A DNA stretch of 64,000 nucleotides. Source: Paraburkholderia aromaticivorans (GTDB taxonomy: Bacteria; Pseudomonadota; Gammaproteobacteria; Burkholderiales; Burkholderiaceae). The position numbers were made by a program, and so were the translations under genes. Of the stretch, positions 46,852-56,887 are shown one piece after another (position 1 is the first letter of the stretch; each line of letters starts with the position of its first letter). The stretch covers positions 1-64,000 of the forward strand of contig NZ_CP022989.1 of the NCBI RefSeq assembly GCF_002278075.1, written 5' to 3'. The notes beneath the pieces are model-generated. The model was given only the letters and a program-made list of their open reading frames with translations. It searched no databases and was not told the DNA's origin.

Positions 46852-47814
46852 CTATGCCGCAAGTCGATGCTCGTAGTACGGTCGGTCCCTGTCATCAAGA
46901 ATCGCATACATTGCATCCAGATTCTTGGGAACTGGATTGAGCCACGCATCAATGTTTTCCGGCTTGATGGGAATAATGCATCGGTCGTGGCCTGCCGCCG
47001 CGACTTCCTCCGGCGGCTCGTCCGTGATGGCTGCAAATGACAGCAAGTCCGGCTGGCCGGGAGCCGACCAGCGTGACCATAGACAAGCGACATGCATCAA
47101 TTGCCCGTTACTGGGACGAAACTCTAGAACGATGTTTTCGTCATTCTCATGCGTTTCTCGCAAAGTACCCTCGAATTTCGCTTTGCTCACATTTTCGTAA
47201 AACACATCGACGAGCATGACGCCGTGCGCGTACCCGAACAGCGGTTTCCAGAAGCCCGTCAGGCTATCTCTTCTGGCGTTGTAAGTTCCAGGATATTTTG
47301 CGTCGAAAAAAGCCGGTTTTCCTGCAATGCGGCACTGATAACGCATGGGCTTCACAACGCGCTGACCGTCTTCGATAACCATCACGGGCGCGTAGTAGCC
47401 GGGGAAAATCCGCGAGTCACGCGGCAGAGGCTCGGTGCGCTGGATGTCGTCAAGCTTGCCGCGGGCCCAGGCGATTTTATCTGTGGCGATTCGCTGGCTT
47501 TCGGTAGCGGCCTTTGTCACTCTCGTCTGCAATGTGCGTTCAGCATCCGCCAGGCGCTTGCGCTGCTTGAACAGGTCCTGTTCAAGTTTGGTTGTCTGGT
47601 CAGCGTTGAACCGGTCGATAAAGACCTTGATTTCACGTTCGGCCTCAGTTTGCGGAGACCTGAAAGCGTCTTCCATCGCCTTGGGTACCTTGGCCCTGCT
47701 AACACCTTCCGCACGCTCGAAGAACAGCCGAGTGAATTCTGCTATATCCATCAACGCGCCGAAGGTGCGCACAAACCTTTGATAATCCGCCTTGATTTGA
47801 GCCGAATAACACAC
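46852..47814 (-). CDS. SRAP/YedK family (HMCES-like) abasic-site protein
   Basis: A 320-residue SOS-response-associated peptidase family protein. The catalytic Cys2 (MCYSAQIK) forms a thiazolidine crosslink with abasic sites in single-stranded DNA. The active-site stretch YPGTYNARRDSLTGFW, the core LVDVFYENVSK region and C-terminal HDRCIIPIKPENIDAWLNP match the family. It is longer than E. coli YedK (about 220 residues) owing to a charged helical insert near residues 40-120. It shields abasic sites during replication. Nearby mutagenesis genes (imuB-dnaE2) suit a DNA-damage theme. Confidence 0.88.
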   Translation of the reverse strand: MCYSAQIKADYQRFVRTFGALMDIAEFTRLFFERAEGVSRAKVPKAMEDAFRSPQTEAEREIKVFIDRFNADQTTKLEQDLFKQRKRLADAERTLQTRVTKAATESQRIATDKIAWARGKLDDIQRTEPLPRDSRIFPGYYAPVMVIEDGQRVVKPMRYQCRIAGKPAFFDAKYPGTYNARRDSLTGFWKPLFGYAHGVMLVDVFYENVSKAKFEGTLRETHENDENIVLEFRPSNGQLMHVACLWSRWSAPGQPDLLSFAAITDEPPEEVAAAGHDRCIIPIKPENIDAWLNPVPKNLDAMYAILDDRDRPYYEHRLAA

Positions 47815-47853
47815 CTTGACCTCCAGTTGATGAGCGAGGCAACCTACTCGTGA

Positions 47854-48213
47854 TTAACGCCGACATTCTCCACCGAGACTGTTCAGACATTCCTGATAAG
47901 TCTTCCGCACAAGCGCGGACCTGAAGTCCAGTCTGAGATTGTCGCAAAACATGCCGGTAACATGGCCTGCCTCCATCGCGCCCATCTGTGCGACAAGGTC
48001 CTGCGCCAGACGATGGGCCTTGCCGGCGAGCCGAACCCTTTCAAGCACATCTGCTCCGGCGCCGTTCGACGACATCCACAATCTCGTCGACTCCACGAGA
48101 TTGGTCACTGGGAGCCACTCGCCGGTCAACTCGAGCGCGAGCAGGTTCGACGCAACAAGATACGTCAACAGTTCAGCACGTGCCTGCAGGTCCAGATTAA
48201 GCGGATTGCTCAT
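47854..48213 (-). CDS. Hypothetical protein, 119 aa, upstream of the SRAP gene
   Basis: Starts MSNPLNLDLQARAELLTYLV, is Leu/Ala-rich and helical, and ends 39 bases before the SRAP gene on the same strand, so the two may be co-transcribed. No named domain is evident and no good ribosome binding site is present. Coding character is reasonable across the whole frame. Confidence 0.5.
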   Translation of the reverse strand: MSNPLNLDLQARAELLTYLVASNLLALELTGEWLPVTNLVESTRLWMSSNGAGADVLERVRLAGKAHRLAQDLVAQMGAMEAGHVTGMFCDNLRLDFRSALVRKTYQECLNSLGGECRR

Positions 48214-48488
48214 CGCGCAGCAGTAAAAGCAATAACTTGGTCCAGACCATTGTAAATCCTAGCTGGGAACGGGGGTCCGCAGGTCGGTTATCAGGATGCC
48301 CGTTCGCAAGTTGCAGACTACTGCATCTTTCTTAACCAGATTTGTTCGAGCAAGGTGCGTCGTCCGTGCCCCGCCGCTCAAGGGTCTGCTGGACAGAACG
48401 CCGGATGCTGGTGTGCGTGACGAACGATACGGCTTGACTTCGCAAATCGCGCATCTATCAATAAGGTTTGCTGTGAGGGTTACGCGCG

Positions 48489-50084
48489 ATGACAACCGTC
48501 GAAAGCGCTTCAGCCATCTGCTCGATGCCGACCCGCGCGCACGCCGCGGCACAGTACATACGCATGTCAACCGACCAGCAGCAATTCTCCCCAGATGCGC
48601 AAAAACAGGCGATTTCCGAGTATGCGAAAGTGCACGGCATCGAAGTCGTGCGTACCTACGAGGATGCAGGGCTGAGCGGCCTCACGCTCCGTGAACGACC
48701 AGCATTAGTGCGCCTGCTCATTGACGTGCGCAATCCGGACCGAGATTTCGACACTGTGCTTGTGCTCGACATCTCTCGGTGGGGCCGATTTCAAGATTCG
48801 GACGAGGCTGCTTATCACGAGCACGAATGCAGGCGCGCGGGTGTTCGTGTTGTCTATTGCTCTGAGCCATTTGAAAACGACGGCACTCCCTTCGCGAGTG
48901 TTTACAAATCCATCAAGCGGGCGATGGCTGGCGAATATAGCCGCGAGCTGTCGGGAAAAGTCTTTCTTGGTCACTGCCGGTTGGTGCGCCTGGGATTCTG
49001 GCAGGGCGCGAGCCCGGGCTATGGGTTGCGCCGGCAACTTGTTGACGCCAATGGGACAGTCAAAGGCCCGCTCGCTCCGTTCGAACACAAGGCCATTCAA
49101 ACTGACCGTGTCGTCCTCGTGCCGGGGCCAGCGAACGAAGTGGCATTGATACGCAAGATATTCGACTGGTATGTGAACGATAAAATAAGCACAACGCGCA
49201 TCGCCGACCGGCTCAACGTGATGGGACTGTATAACCCATATGACCGGCCGTGGAGCAAGCCGACTATCCGCGCCATCCTGATGGGCGAGAAATACATTGG
49301 AAACAACCTGTACAACCGCCATTCGGTGCGCCTCCATACACCTCAGGTCCGCAATCCCCCTACAGAGTGGGTGAGGTCTGTTGCAGCCTTCGGGGAAATT
49401 GTCGACCCAGCCATATTCGAGGCAGCGCAGTTTCGTCTGACACGGTACTCGCGCGGTGTCGTCAAGGAAGAGATACAGGCGGAATTGGAGCACCTGTTCA
49501 GGCGCTCTGGGCATCTAACCATGCGAACAATGGCAAGACAGCTTCATGTGCATGGCAAGAGCGAGTATCGCAAGCACTTCGGCTCGATGGCTGGCACATA
49601 CCGAAGCGTCGGCTTTACGCCCACATACAACTACGACTACATCGACACGCGTCGGCAGGCCAGCGCAATTTTTCACGAGTTTGTTGCCAACCTTAGCTCG
49701 ACATTGATGCGGGAAGGCCATCAGCTATCGCTTGAACACGGCGAGACCCTGATGCTCGTGAATGACGAGCTGAAAATCAAGCTGAATGCGCGCTTGTGTG
49801 CGCACGAGGGGGCCCAGGAACAGACATGGGGACTTCGTTGGCCTGATACCTACGACATCGACTTGATGGTTCTTGTGCTCTTTACCCGGATGCCGGTGCG
49901 CATTAGCGGTTTCTACGTGCTTCCTCTGGGCACGGTCCCGGCCGGAAAGATGACAACCATCTGTGCGCAGAATATTCCTGCGCTCAGTTCATTCTACTTC
50001 GCCAATCTGGAAGTACTTGCTCACCTGGCTCAGCGAAGCGCACTGGAGATAAGCGGTGGAAGACGACCTACAGCAAGGGAATGA
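48489..50084 (+). CDS. Serine recombinase (resolvase/large serine integrase family)
   Basis: A 531-residue site-specific recombinase. The catalytic serine is Ser27 in AQYIRMSTDQQQFSPDAQKQ. The resolvase domain continues with LDISRWGRFQDSD and AGEYSRELSGKVFLG; a Recombinase domain follows (IRKIFDWYVNDKISTTRIAD, WSKPTIRAILMGEKYIGNNL). No coiled-coil/zinc ribbon of phage integrases is obvious in the C-terminal third. Its end overlaps the first ParB-like gene by 29 bases, so the three genes form one operon. Confidence 0.92.
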   Translation: MTTVESASAICSMPTRAHAAAQYIRMSTDQQQFSPDAQKQAISEYAKVHGIEVVRTYEDAGLSGLTLRERPALVRLLIDVRNPDRDFDTVLVLDISRWGRFQDSDEAAYHEHECRRAGVRVVYCSEPFENDGTPFASVYKSIKRAMAGEYSRELSGKVFLGHCRLVRLGFWQGASPGYGLRRQLVDANGTVKGPLAPFEHKAIQTDRVVLVPGPANEVALIRKIFDWYVNDKISTTRIADRLNVMGLYNPYDRPWSKPTIRAILMGEKYIGNNLYNRHSVRLHTPQVRNPPTEWVRSVAAFGEIVDPAIFEAAQFRLTRYSRGVVKEEIQAELEHLFRRSGHLTMRTMARQLHVHGKSEYRKHFGSMAGTYRSVGFTPTYNYDYIDTRRQASAIFHEFVANLSSTLMREGHQLSLEHGETLMLVNDELKIKLNARLCAHEGAQEQTWGLRWPDTYDIDLMVLVLFTRMPVRISGFYVLPLGTVPAGKMTTICAQNIPALSSFYFANLEVLAHLAQRSALEISGGRRPTARE

Positions 50085-50955
50085 GGAGATTGTCGAAGTA
50101 CTGCTCGATGACATCCGCGTGCTGAACCCGCGGTCACGAGGGCGTTTGCAGCATCAGGCAATCGTCGCAAACATCGCGGCCGTTGGACTCAAGCGACCCA
50201 TAACAGTTAGCCGAAGGATGGGTACTGACATCAGTCCCCGCTATGACCTCGTTTGCGGGCAGGGTCGCATCGAGGCTGTACGGCTTCTGGGTCACAAATC
50301 CATACCGGCACGCATTGTCGAACAGGACGAGCGTTCATGTCTCGAAATGAGCCTCGTCGAGAATGTTGCCCGACGAAACCACGACCCGATGGAACTGCTG
50401 CGCGACGTGAAATCGCTCATCGATAGCGGATATTCGACCGAAGAGATGGCCGACAAGGTCGGGCTCACGTATGGCTATCTGCACAGCCTGATTCTGCTGC
50501 TTGAGCACGGCGAAGAACGACTTTTGCACGCTGTTGAATGCGGCGCCGTGCCCATCGGGCTCGCCGTAAGCATAGCGCGCTCAGATGAGGCGGAAGTCCA
50601 ACGCGCGCTGGCGGATGCATATGCCGACGGCACGCTCAAGGGGCGGCAGCTTTCTCAGGTCCGTCGTCTGATACAGCAGCGACAGAAGCACCATACGGTC
50701 CAGAAGTCCGGGAAACATGGCGAACCGGATGTGCCGATGTCCACGGAGCAACTGCGGAAAATCTACATCAAGGATAGCGAGGCACATCAACTCCTCGAAA
50801 AGAAGGCAGACCTTGTCCACACACGGTTAATCATTATCCAGAACGCGCTGAGGGCGCTGTTTCAGGATGATACGTTTATGGCGCTGCTTGGACGTGAGGG
50901 TTTGACGAGCGTGCCGAAGGTGCTGGACCAGCAGATTCGCGGGGAGCATCCATGA
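50056..50955 (+). CDS. ParB/RepB-like protein, first of a pair
   Basis: A 299-residue protein starting at a GTG inside the recombinase gene. It has a ParB N-terminal (ParB/Srx) region (LLDDIRVLNPRSRGRLQHQA, YDLVCGQGRIEAVRLLGH, EMSLVENVARRNHDPMELL), a helix-turn-helix (YSTEEMADKVGLTYGYLHSL) and a RepB-like C-terminus (KKADLVHTRLIIIQNALRAL). It likely binds DNA and CTP. With no ParA in view, a recombination-accessory or regulatory role is more likely than plasmid partition. Its stop overlaps the next gene by ATGA. Confidence 0.85.
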   Translation: MEDDLQQGNEEIVEVLLDDIRVLNPRSRGRLQHQAIVANIAAVGLKRPITVSRRMGTDISPRYDLVCGQGRIEAVRLLGHKSIPARIVEQDERSCLEMSLVENVARRNHDPMELLRDVKSLIDSGYSTEEMADKVGLTYGYLHSLILLLEHGEERLLHAVECGAVPIGLAVSIARSDEAEVQRALADAYADGTLKGRQLSQVRRLIQQRQKHHTVQKSGKHGEPDVPMSTEQLRKIYIKDSEAHQLLEKKADLVHTRLIIIQNALRALFQDDTFMALLGREGLTSVPKVLDQQIRGEHP

Positions 50956-51884
50956 TGACGAACCTCATTCAAACCAGCCCTCCGAGCACAGTGCGCGCGG
51001 CGTTCAAGCCCGCGCTCATTATGCTCGCCCTGGAACGACTCCGACCGCACCGCCCGCTTCCCGTTTCGACCTTAACGGGGAAAAAGTATCTTCAGGTTCT
51101 TGCCTCCATCGCGACCGTCGGTCTGGTCGAGCCACTCGTTGTGATTGATGACGTATCGAGGCCGGAATGCTTCGTGGTCCTGGACGGCAGACTTAGACTT
51201 GAAGCCTTGAGACGGTTGGGCAAGGTTGACGCACTGTGTCTCATATCCACCGACGACGAGACGTACACCTATAACAGACAGGTGAACCACCTCTCTCCCG
51301 CGCAGGACGCCCGAATGATTGCAGAAGCAATCCGGAAAGGTGTATCACCGACCCGAATAGCGACAGTTCTCGGAGTGGTGCCACGGACTGTGCAAAGTAA
51401 GGCTGTCCTTCTTGAAGGAATCTGCAAGGAAGCGGCGGAGTTGCTCGCGGACAAGATGTGTCCCGCGTCGGTCTACGTCACGCTGAAATGGTTGAAGCCG
51501 ATAAGGCAGATAGAGGCGGCGGAGCTGATGTGCAGCCAGGGGAATTTCACGTCAGCGTTTGCCAAGGCAATCCGGTCGACAACGCCAGTGGAGCAGCTGA
51601 CCATTCGCGAACCGCTCAAGCGCCGCACAAACAGGGAGATTACGCTGCAGGTTGCGAAGCTGGAGCGAGAGATAGCGACCATGCAGGCGACTCACTCGGC
51701 GGTCGAGGAGACGTACAGCGTGGAGCATCTCGAACTGGCCGTGTCTGCGGCCTATATCGTCAAACTGATGGGCAACGATGCCGTATCTGACTGGTTGCGC
51801 AGTCACTACGCCGAGTACTGGTCACAGCTGAAAGCGGTGGCCGACGAAGCGAGAGGCGCCCAGAAAGCTAAAGCGTTCGCGTGA
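50952..51884 (+). CDS. ParB/RepB-like protein, second of a pair
   Basis: A 310-residue protein, diverged from its neighbour but of the same plan: LALERLRPHRPLPVSTLTGK, CFVVLDGRLRLEALRRLGK, then helix-turn-helix KGVSPTRIATVLGVVPRTVQ, and a C-terminus with coiled-coil character (QVAKLEREIATMQATHSAVE). The overlap ATGA ties it to the upstream gene. It is convergent with dnaE2. The pair with a serine recombinase is a recurring cassette in proteobacterial islands, to my memory; exact function is not known. Confidence 0.82.
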   Translation: MMTNLIQTSPPSTVRAAFKPALIMLALERLRPHRPLPVSTLTGKKYLQVLASIATVGLVEPLVVIDDVSRPECFVVLDGRLRLEALRRLGKVDALCLISTDDETYTYNRQVNHLSPAQDARMIAEAIRKGVSPTRIATVLGVVPRTVQSKAVLLEGICKEAAELLADKMCPASVYVTLKWLKPIRQIEAAELMCSQGNFTSAFAKAIRSTTPVEQLTIREPLKRRTNREITLQVAKLEREIATMQATHSAVEETYSVEHLELAVSAAYIVKLMGNDAVSDWLRSHYAEYWSQLKAVADEARGAQKAKAFA

Positions 51885-51967
51885 AGTGATGTTTATCTTT
51901 GGCATTTTCAATTGCCCGGGACGCCCTCCATGTGCGTGCGCCGGGCATTGGGATTGTCTTCCACCCT

Positions 51968-54112
51968 TCAGCAGAAGTTTCGGCTCGCAGTAATCAAACC
52001 GCCGAGCAGATGCGACATGTCGACAAGCCGTTGCGCAACGAGGTGGCGGACTTCACCCTGACATTGCCAGGTTCCGTACACGGCGAGCAGCGAAGCACCC
52101 AAGGCTTCCTTGCGTTGCTTTTCGAACAGGGACGGCCAAATGATTACATTCACGTTGCCCGTCTCGTCTTCCAGCGTCACGAAAAGCACACCCTTGGCTG
52201 TGCCTGGCCGCTGACGCACGGTTACGAGCCCACAGCCCCGCGCAAGTCGTCCATCGCGATAAGTCCGTAACGTGGACGCCGGCATCAGCCGACTTGCAAG
52301 CAACTGCGGGCGCAGCAATTCAAGTGGATGTCGACCGAGCGTGAGTCCAACGGACCGGAAGTCGGATACGATGTCGTGAGCTTCTGTCGGTGCTCCAAGC
52401 TCGGGCGTCTCGTCCTCAACCGCCGCAGCGGCGAGCATGTCCCTGTCTGGCACGGCGGCAACAGACTGCCATAGCGCCTCCCGACGATTGCCGGCAAGCG
52501 AAGCCAGAGCGTTGGCGTCCGCAAGAACGTGAAGGTCTTTGCGGTCAAGCTGCGCTCGACGAGCGAGGTCCTTTACGCTCTCGAAGCTTCGAACGGCTCG
52601 AGCATTCTCGATACGCTCGGCAGCGCCGTCCTTCATGCCGCGCACCAAAGATAGGCCGAGACGCACTACCGGCCGCCCGGAGTTTGGGATTTGGACCAGC
52701 ACCGAGTCCCAACCGCTAACGGATACATCGACCGGAAGCACTTTGACGCCGTGACGTTGTGCATCCTGCACAAGCTGCGATGGCGAATAGAATCCCATGG
52801 GCTGACTGTTGAGCATCGCCGCAAGGAATGCCTCTGGCTCATGACACTTAAGCCAGCTACTCGCATACACCAGCAGCGCGAAACTGGCAGCATGGCTTTC
52901 GGGGAAACCGTACTCACCGAAGCCCTTGATTTGTTCGAAGATGCCTTCTGCGAAGGCCTGGTCATAGCCGCGCTCCTGCATTCCGTTGACGATACGGTCA
53001 TAATATTTCTCAAGTCCACCTTTACGTTTCCACGCGGCCATCGCGCGCCTCAACTGGTCGGCCTCGCCGGCGGAAAATCCCGCAGCCAGGATGGCCACTT
53101 GCATCACTTGCTCTTGAAAAATCGGCACCCCGAGCGTGCGACCAAGCGCCGTCTTCAGCGTCTCACTTGGGTACGTCACGGGTTCGAAACCCTGACGACG
53201 TTGCAGGTAAGGATGGACAGCCCCGCCCTGGATTGGCCCAGGACGCACAATAGCGACTTCAATAACGAGGTCGTAGAAAGTCCGGGGCCGCATCCGCGGC
53301 AGCATGCTCATCTGCGCGCGCGACTCGATTTGAAAAACGCCGACAGTATCCGCAGCGGAAATCATCTCGTACGTTTTCGTGTCCTCTGCGGGAATGTCTT
53401 GCATTTCAAAGCGCTCGCCGCGCTGCTCCGACACGATATCGAGAGCGCGTCGTATGGCCGACAGCATGCCCAAAGCAAGGACGTCGATTTTGAGAAGGCC
53501 GAGCGCCTCGAGGTCGTCCTTGTCCCATTCAATAACGGACCGGTCTTGCATCGCAGCGTTTTCGACCGGTACGAGTCGCGTGAGCTTGCCGCGACTGATA
53601 ACAAAGCCGCCGGAGTGCTGCGACAAATGACGCGGGAAGCCAAGGAGTTGGGATGCGAGTCGCGCCCACGCCTGGATAAGCGGCTTCTCCGGTTCCAGCC
53701 CAGACTCGGCGAAGCGTTTGAGCAAGTCCTGATTGTTATCGAACCAATGATGCGATTTGGCGACCAGGTCGACTATCTGTGGGTCGACTCCGAGCGCCTT
53801 GCCGGTTTCCCGTACCGCTCCACGAGGCCGGTAGGTTGAAACCGCCGCGGCGATAGCAGCGCGGTCACGCCCATACTTGCGATAGATGTATTGGATAACC
53901 TCTTCGCGACGCTGGTGTTCGAAGTCGACGTCGATGTCTGGAGGTTCACCGCGCTCCTTGCTGATGAACCGTTCGAACAGCATGTTGCCGCGCGCGGGGT
54001 CGACCTCGGTAATGCCGAGGCAGTAACACACTGCCGAATTGGCGGCCGAGCCGCGACCTTGACACAGGATGTGCTGACTGCGCGCAAAGCGGACGATATC
54101 GTACACCGTCAG
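51968..54112 (-). pseudogene. dnaE2: Error-prone DNA polymerase DnaE2, 3' part, separated by the recombinase element
   Basis: Codes about 713 residues of DnaE2 from VYDIVRFARSQHILCQGRGS to the natural end. It holds the polymerase catalytic site (PPDIDVDFEHQRREEVIQYI), fingers (AWKRKGGLEKYYDRIVNGM) and the C-terminal OB-fold (VTVRQRPGTAKGVLFVTLED). Joined to the N-terminal piece at 61658-62668, it gives an open frame of 1049 residues, typical for DnaE2. As it stands it lacks the PHP domain and a native start, so the mutagenesis polymerase should be inactive in this strain. Confidence 0.9.
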
Positions 54113-54286
54113 CACCGGTTAGTTGCTGGGGCATGGACATGACATGAAAGCGGTTCAGGGCAAGGATTTCGGGGCTTCCAATGTATGTCCATACGGAAGG
54201 GCGTGTCCGTGGCAGAAGCAGCCTGAATTGTCCATGACTCTAGTGCGAACCCATATACGTTGATAGCGCCCTGTTGGAGGAGCAGA

Positions 54287-54751
54287 CTACCCATTTTCCT
54301 TCTTGGTCTTACCGTTCCATATTGGAGTGACGTTTGATGACTCCCTCAGCGCTTGTAGACGCGCTATCTCCCCAGTCAAATCGACGATCTTGGCGTCCGC
54401 CTCAAGCAGCAGCGAGGTGGCGTGATCGCGCTGGCTCTTCAGTTCCTCGATCTTCTCCTTGAGCGACCGATTCTGTTTACGCTTGGCGATAATTGACTGA
54501 CGTGGCGACCGTGCGGCTGGGGGCTCGTGCTCTTGAATCCACTGCTGGATTTCCTTGATCAGGCTTGGGTAGCGGGTTTTTCGGAGCGCCGAGGGATCGC
54601 AGCCAGCTTCCTTCGCCACGTTGTTCTGGGACACGGGTGTCCCCCGCGGCAACCTTTCGGGCTTGCCGCGCTTGAGACGCTCAAAAGCCTCCCGAAATGC
54701 GATCTCAGCACGGCCTGTGTTTGACCGATTATTACTTTGTAGCAAGGACAT
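54287..54751 (-). CDS. TnpC-like small transposition protein
   Basis: A 154-residue basic protein. It has a helix-turn-helix region (VSQNNVAKEAGCDPSALRKT, about 45-65) and a coiled coil (LKEKIEELKSQRDHATSLLL, about 95-135). This is the plan of TnpC from Tn554-type elements, which supports the paired recombinases. It starts inside the end of the third recombinase (20-base overlap), so it belongs to the same operon and is the last gene before the left end of the element. Confidence 0.82.
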   Translation of the reverse strand: MSLLQSNNRSNTGRAEIAFREAFERLKRGKPERLPRGTPVSQNNVAKEAGCDPSALRKTRYPSLIKEIQQWIQEHEPPAARSPRQSIIAKRKQNRSLKEKIEELKSQRDHATSLLLEADAKIVDLTGEIARLQALRESSNVTPIWNGKTKKENG

Positions 54752-56430
54752 ATAGGGCGTTCTCTATCGCGCGTTGTTGGGCTTCCAGGGACTGCCGGTA
54801 GGGGGATCCCTCCGGGGCGTCAGCGAGCCGTGAGTCAATCACACGGCCCAACTGGCGGATGGCGGGTTCCTGCTCCCGATCGAACAGTGCTTCTGCACAT
54901 GGAGCCTCTCCATCGCCTCCTCCACATCGCGCCACGTTATCCACGCCGCCGTAGTCGCACGGACCGCGTTTCGTGCATCCGCCGAGTAGGGTTTCCCGCC
55001 ACGCGACCCGCCCTTGCTTAGCCGCTGCCGCGAGCTTTTTACTGTCTTCGGGAGCAACGATTCCCAGGATAAGGGCCTTGTGCTTCGCGCCGTAGGGGCT
55101 GACGAAGCGGTCAGTAAACAGGCGGGAAATTTCCTTTCCGAGCACCTCGTACATCGTGCGAATGTATTCGGCTTTCACTGAGTCGTTGAGGTGCAAACGC
55201 GAGTAGCCCTGTCCGTAGTAAAGCGACATCGCGCGGGTGGCATGCTTTAGCTGGTACTGCACGGAGGCATCTGAAACCAGCCCGGAGGCCTGCATGTTGA
55301 CCGCGCCAGTGCGACGCAGTTGGTGCCACGCCAATGGCCAGATCTTTCCTACGGCGAAGGTCTCGCCATCAAGGCTCGGTGTGATCAGCCTGGCGATCTG
55401 AATGTCGGATTCAGTGATACGCAATGCCTCGACATCGAAGAGCTTGGGATAAGCCTTGACGACTTCCTGATAATTTGGGTGAATAGGCCGCAGCGATAGC
55501 TCCTCATCGGCATGCATGGTATTTGCCCATGGCTCATAAGGTCGCACAACGAGATATGGGTTTCGAATGTCGTCGCGCGTAGTCGGCACGTCGGGGTTCG
55601 CGTCTGCAGCGATCATGCGAAGTCGCGCCACACAGGTGAGGGACTGAACCGCAACTTGTGCCGAAGGCGATGTGATCCATCTGGCATCGTCGTCCTCAAT
55701 CGTCTTGGTAGTGACGCCTCGTAGTAGATAAATAGCGCCAAATGTCATGTCTTGTTCCACTTCAAGACAGTCAGCACGCAGAGACCACCCCTCACGGATC
55801 CGCATCATCGAAAAATTGAGTAGGTAGGCGATGCCGACTCTCGCTGTCATCGAGAAATACATTGCAAGGATATTGACGCTGTGGCTGCTTAGGGACTGCC
55901 CTTGCATCAGACACCAACGTTCGAGCAGCACATCGATCCCGAAACGTTGGGCGGTCTTGGAGAAAGATCCCAAATACTCCGCACCGGAGCGTGCGCCCCC
56001 GTGATGTCGACGTTCGGAAAATGGAAGGAGTTTGGGATCGCGTCCCTGTCGGCATGCGTCGGCGAGTGAACCGTAGTTCTTGGCATAGGCATCCAGGCAA
56101 AAGCGATAGCAGTCTTCAATCTGCTGTCGATGGGCAAGAAAATCATCGAGAAAGGCCCGTAGTCGATTGACTTGGTAAGTCCAGATACGCGGAGGGATGT
56201 ATGGCGTCTGCCGACTCTCGGTCTCGGGCAGCGCCGCCTCCAGCCGCCTCAATCCTTCGAAATCTAGCAGAGTAAAACCAAGTCTCTCGCGTTGTTCGAA
56301 CAGGCTGTGAAGCAGTGCCAGCGCCGATTCGGTTCTCGAGGGCAAAAGCACTGCGGGGAGCTTGTCCGCCACAGCAGGGAACCGCTCCAGCGCAGACGCA
56401 GAAATGCCCTCATTTGAGCAAAGGATAAAT
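54732..56430 (-). pseudogene. Third tyrosine recombinase, 3' part, after the ISL3-family insertion
   Basis: Native sequence resumes at FILCSNEGISASALERFP. It has box I MMRIREGWSL, box II WHQLRRTGAV, and box III LKHATRAMSLYYGQGYS with the nucleophile Tyr, then a C-terminal Cys cluster (GGCTKRGPCDYGG, ARCGGGDGEAPC). The frame extends 13 codons into the IS (ATG at 56471) and overlaps the IS-borne 139-residue ORF by ATGA, so an N-truncated recombinase with a short IS-encoded leader might still be made. Removal of the IS and one repeat gives 683 residues in frame. Confidence 0.85.
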
Positions 56431-56467
56431 GGCTCGTCGGCGGAATCTGTGGGTGGTTTGATGCGAT

Positions 56468-56887
56468 TCATGAGGGACAGAGGAAGCGATAGAGTTTCTT
56501 GCAGGTAGCGTCAAAGGCGTTCTGCTCGTGCTCGGAGAGGTGCCTCGAAAGCGGGCCACCGAACTCGTGGATCTCATTGAGAAGCAGTGTGCGGGCATCC
56601 ATGGCGGCTAAGTCCGGATCGACGTGACGGACTTCGATGAGATGGCCACCAAGCATCCAAAGGTGATCGCGGTGGCGGTGCAACGTTTTGCGGGCATAGC
56701 CGTGGGTCAGCAGGTGTTGCAGGAAAGGTGTGAAGACCTTCACGAGCGCCTGTCCGAATGGGATGTCCTCGTCCTCGAAGCGCCATGAGGCAGGCCAGTT
56801 CTGCAAGTCCGGGACGTAGCGCTCCAGTGCGTGCGGATCTGAGGTAACAATAGCGTCTTTACTGATTCCCGCGCGCTTGCTAACCAT
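56468..56887 (-). CDS. IS-borne accessory ORF of unknown function
   Basis: About 139 residues from the ATG at 56887 (MVSKRAGISKDAIVTSDPHA), entirely within the ISL3-family element. It is helical, with HGYARKTLHRHRDHLWMLGG in the middle and SEHEQNAFDATCKKLYRFLC at the end; I recognise no domain. Its start shares the CATG with the transposase start on the other strand, so the genes diverge with no spacer, and promoters must lie within coding sequence. Its stop overlaps the ATG at 56471 of the truncated recombinase frame. Confidence 0.6.
   Translation of the reverse strand: MVSKRAGISKDAIVTSDPHALERYVPDLQNWPASWRFEDEDIPFGQALVKVFTPFLQHLLTHGYARKTLHRHRDHLWMLGGHLIEVRHVDPDLAAMDARTLLLNEIHEFGGPLSRHLSEHEQNAFDATCKKLYRFLCPS

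Noticed and set aside
50056..51884. Plasmid partition locus or replicon
   Set aside because: Two ParB-like genes but no ParA, no replication initiator and no iteron repeats were seen.
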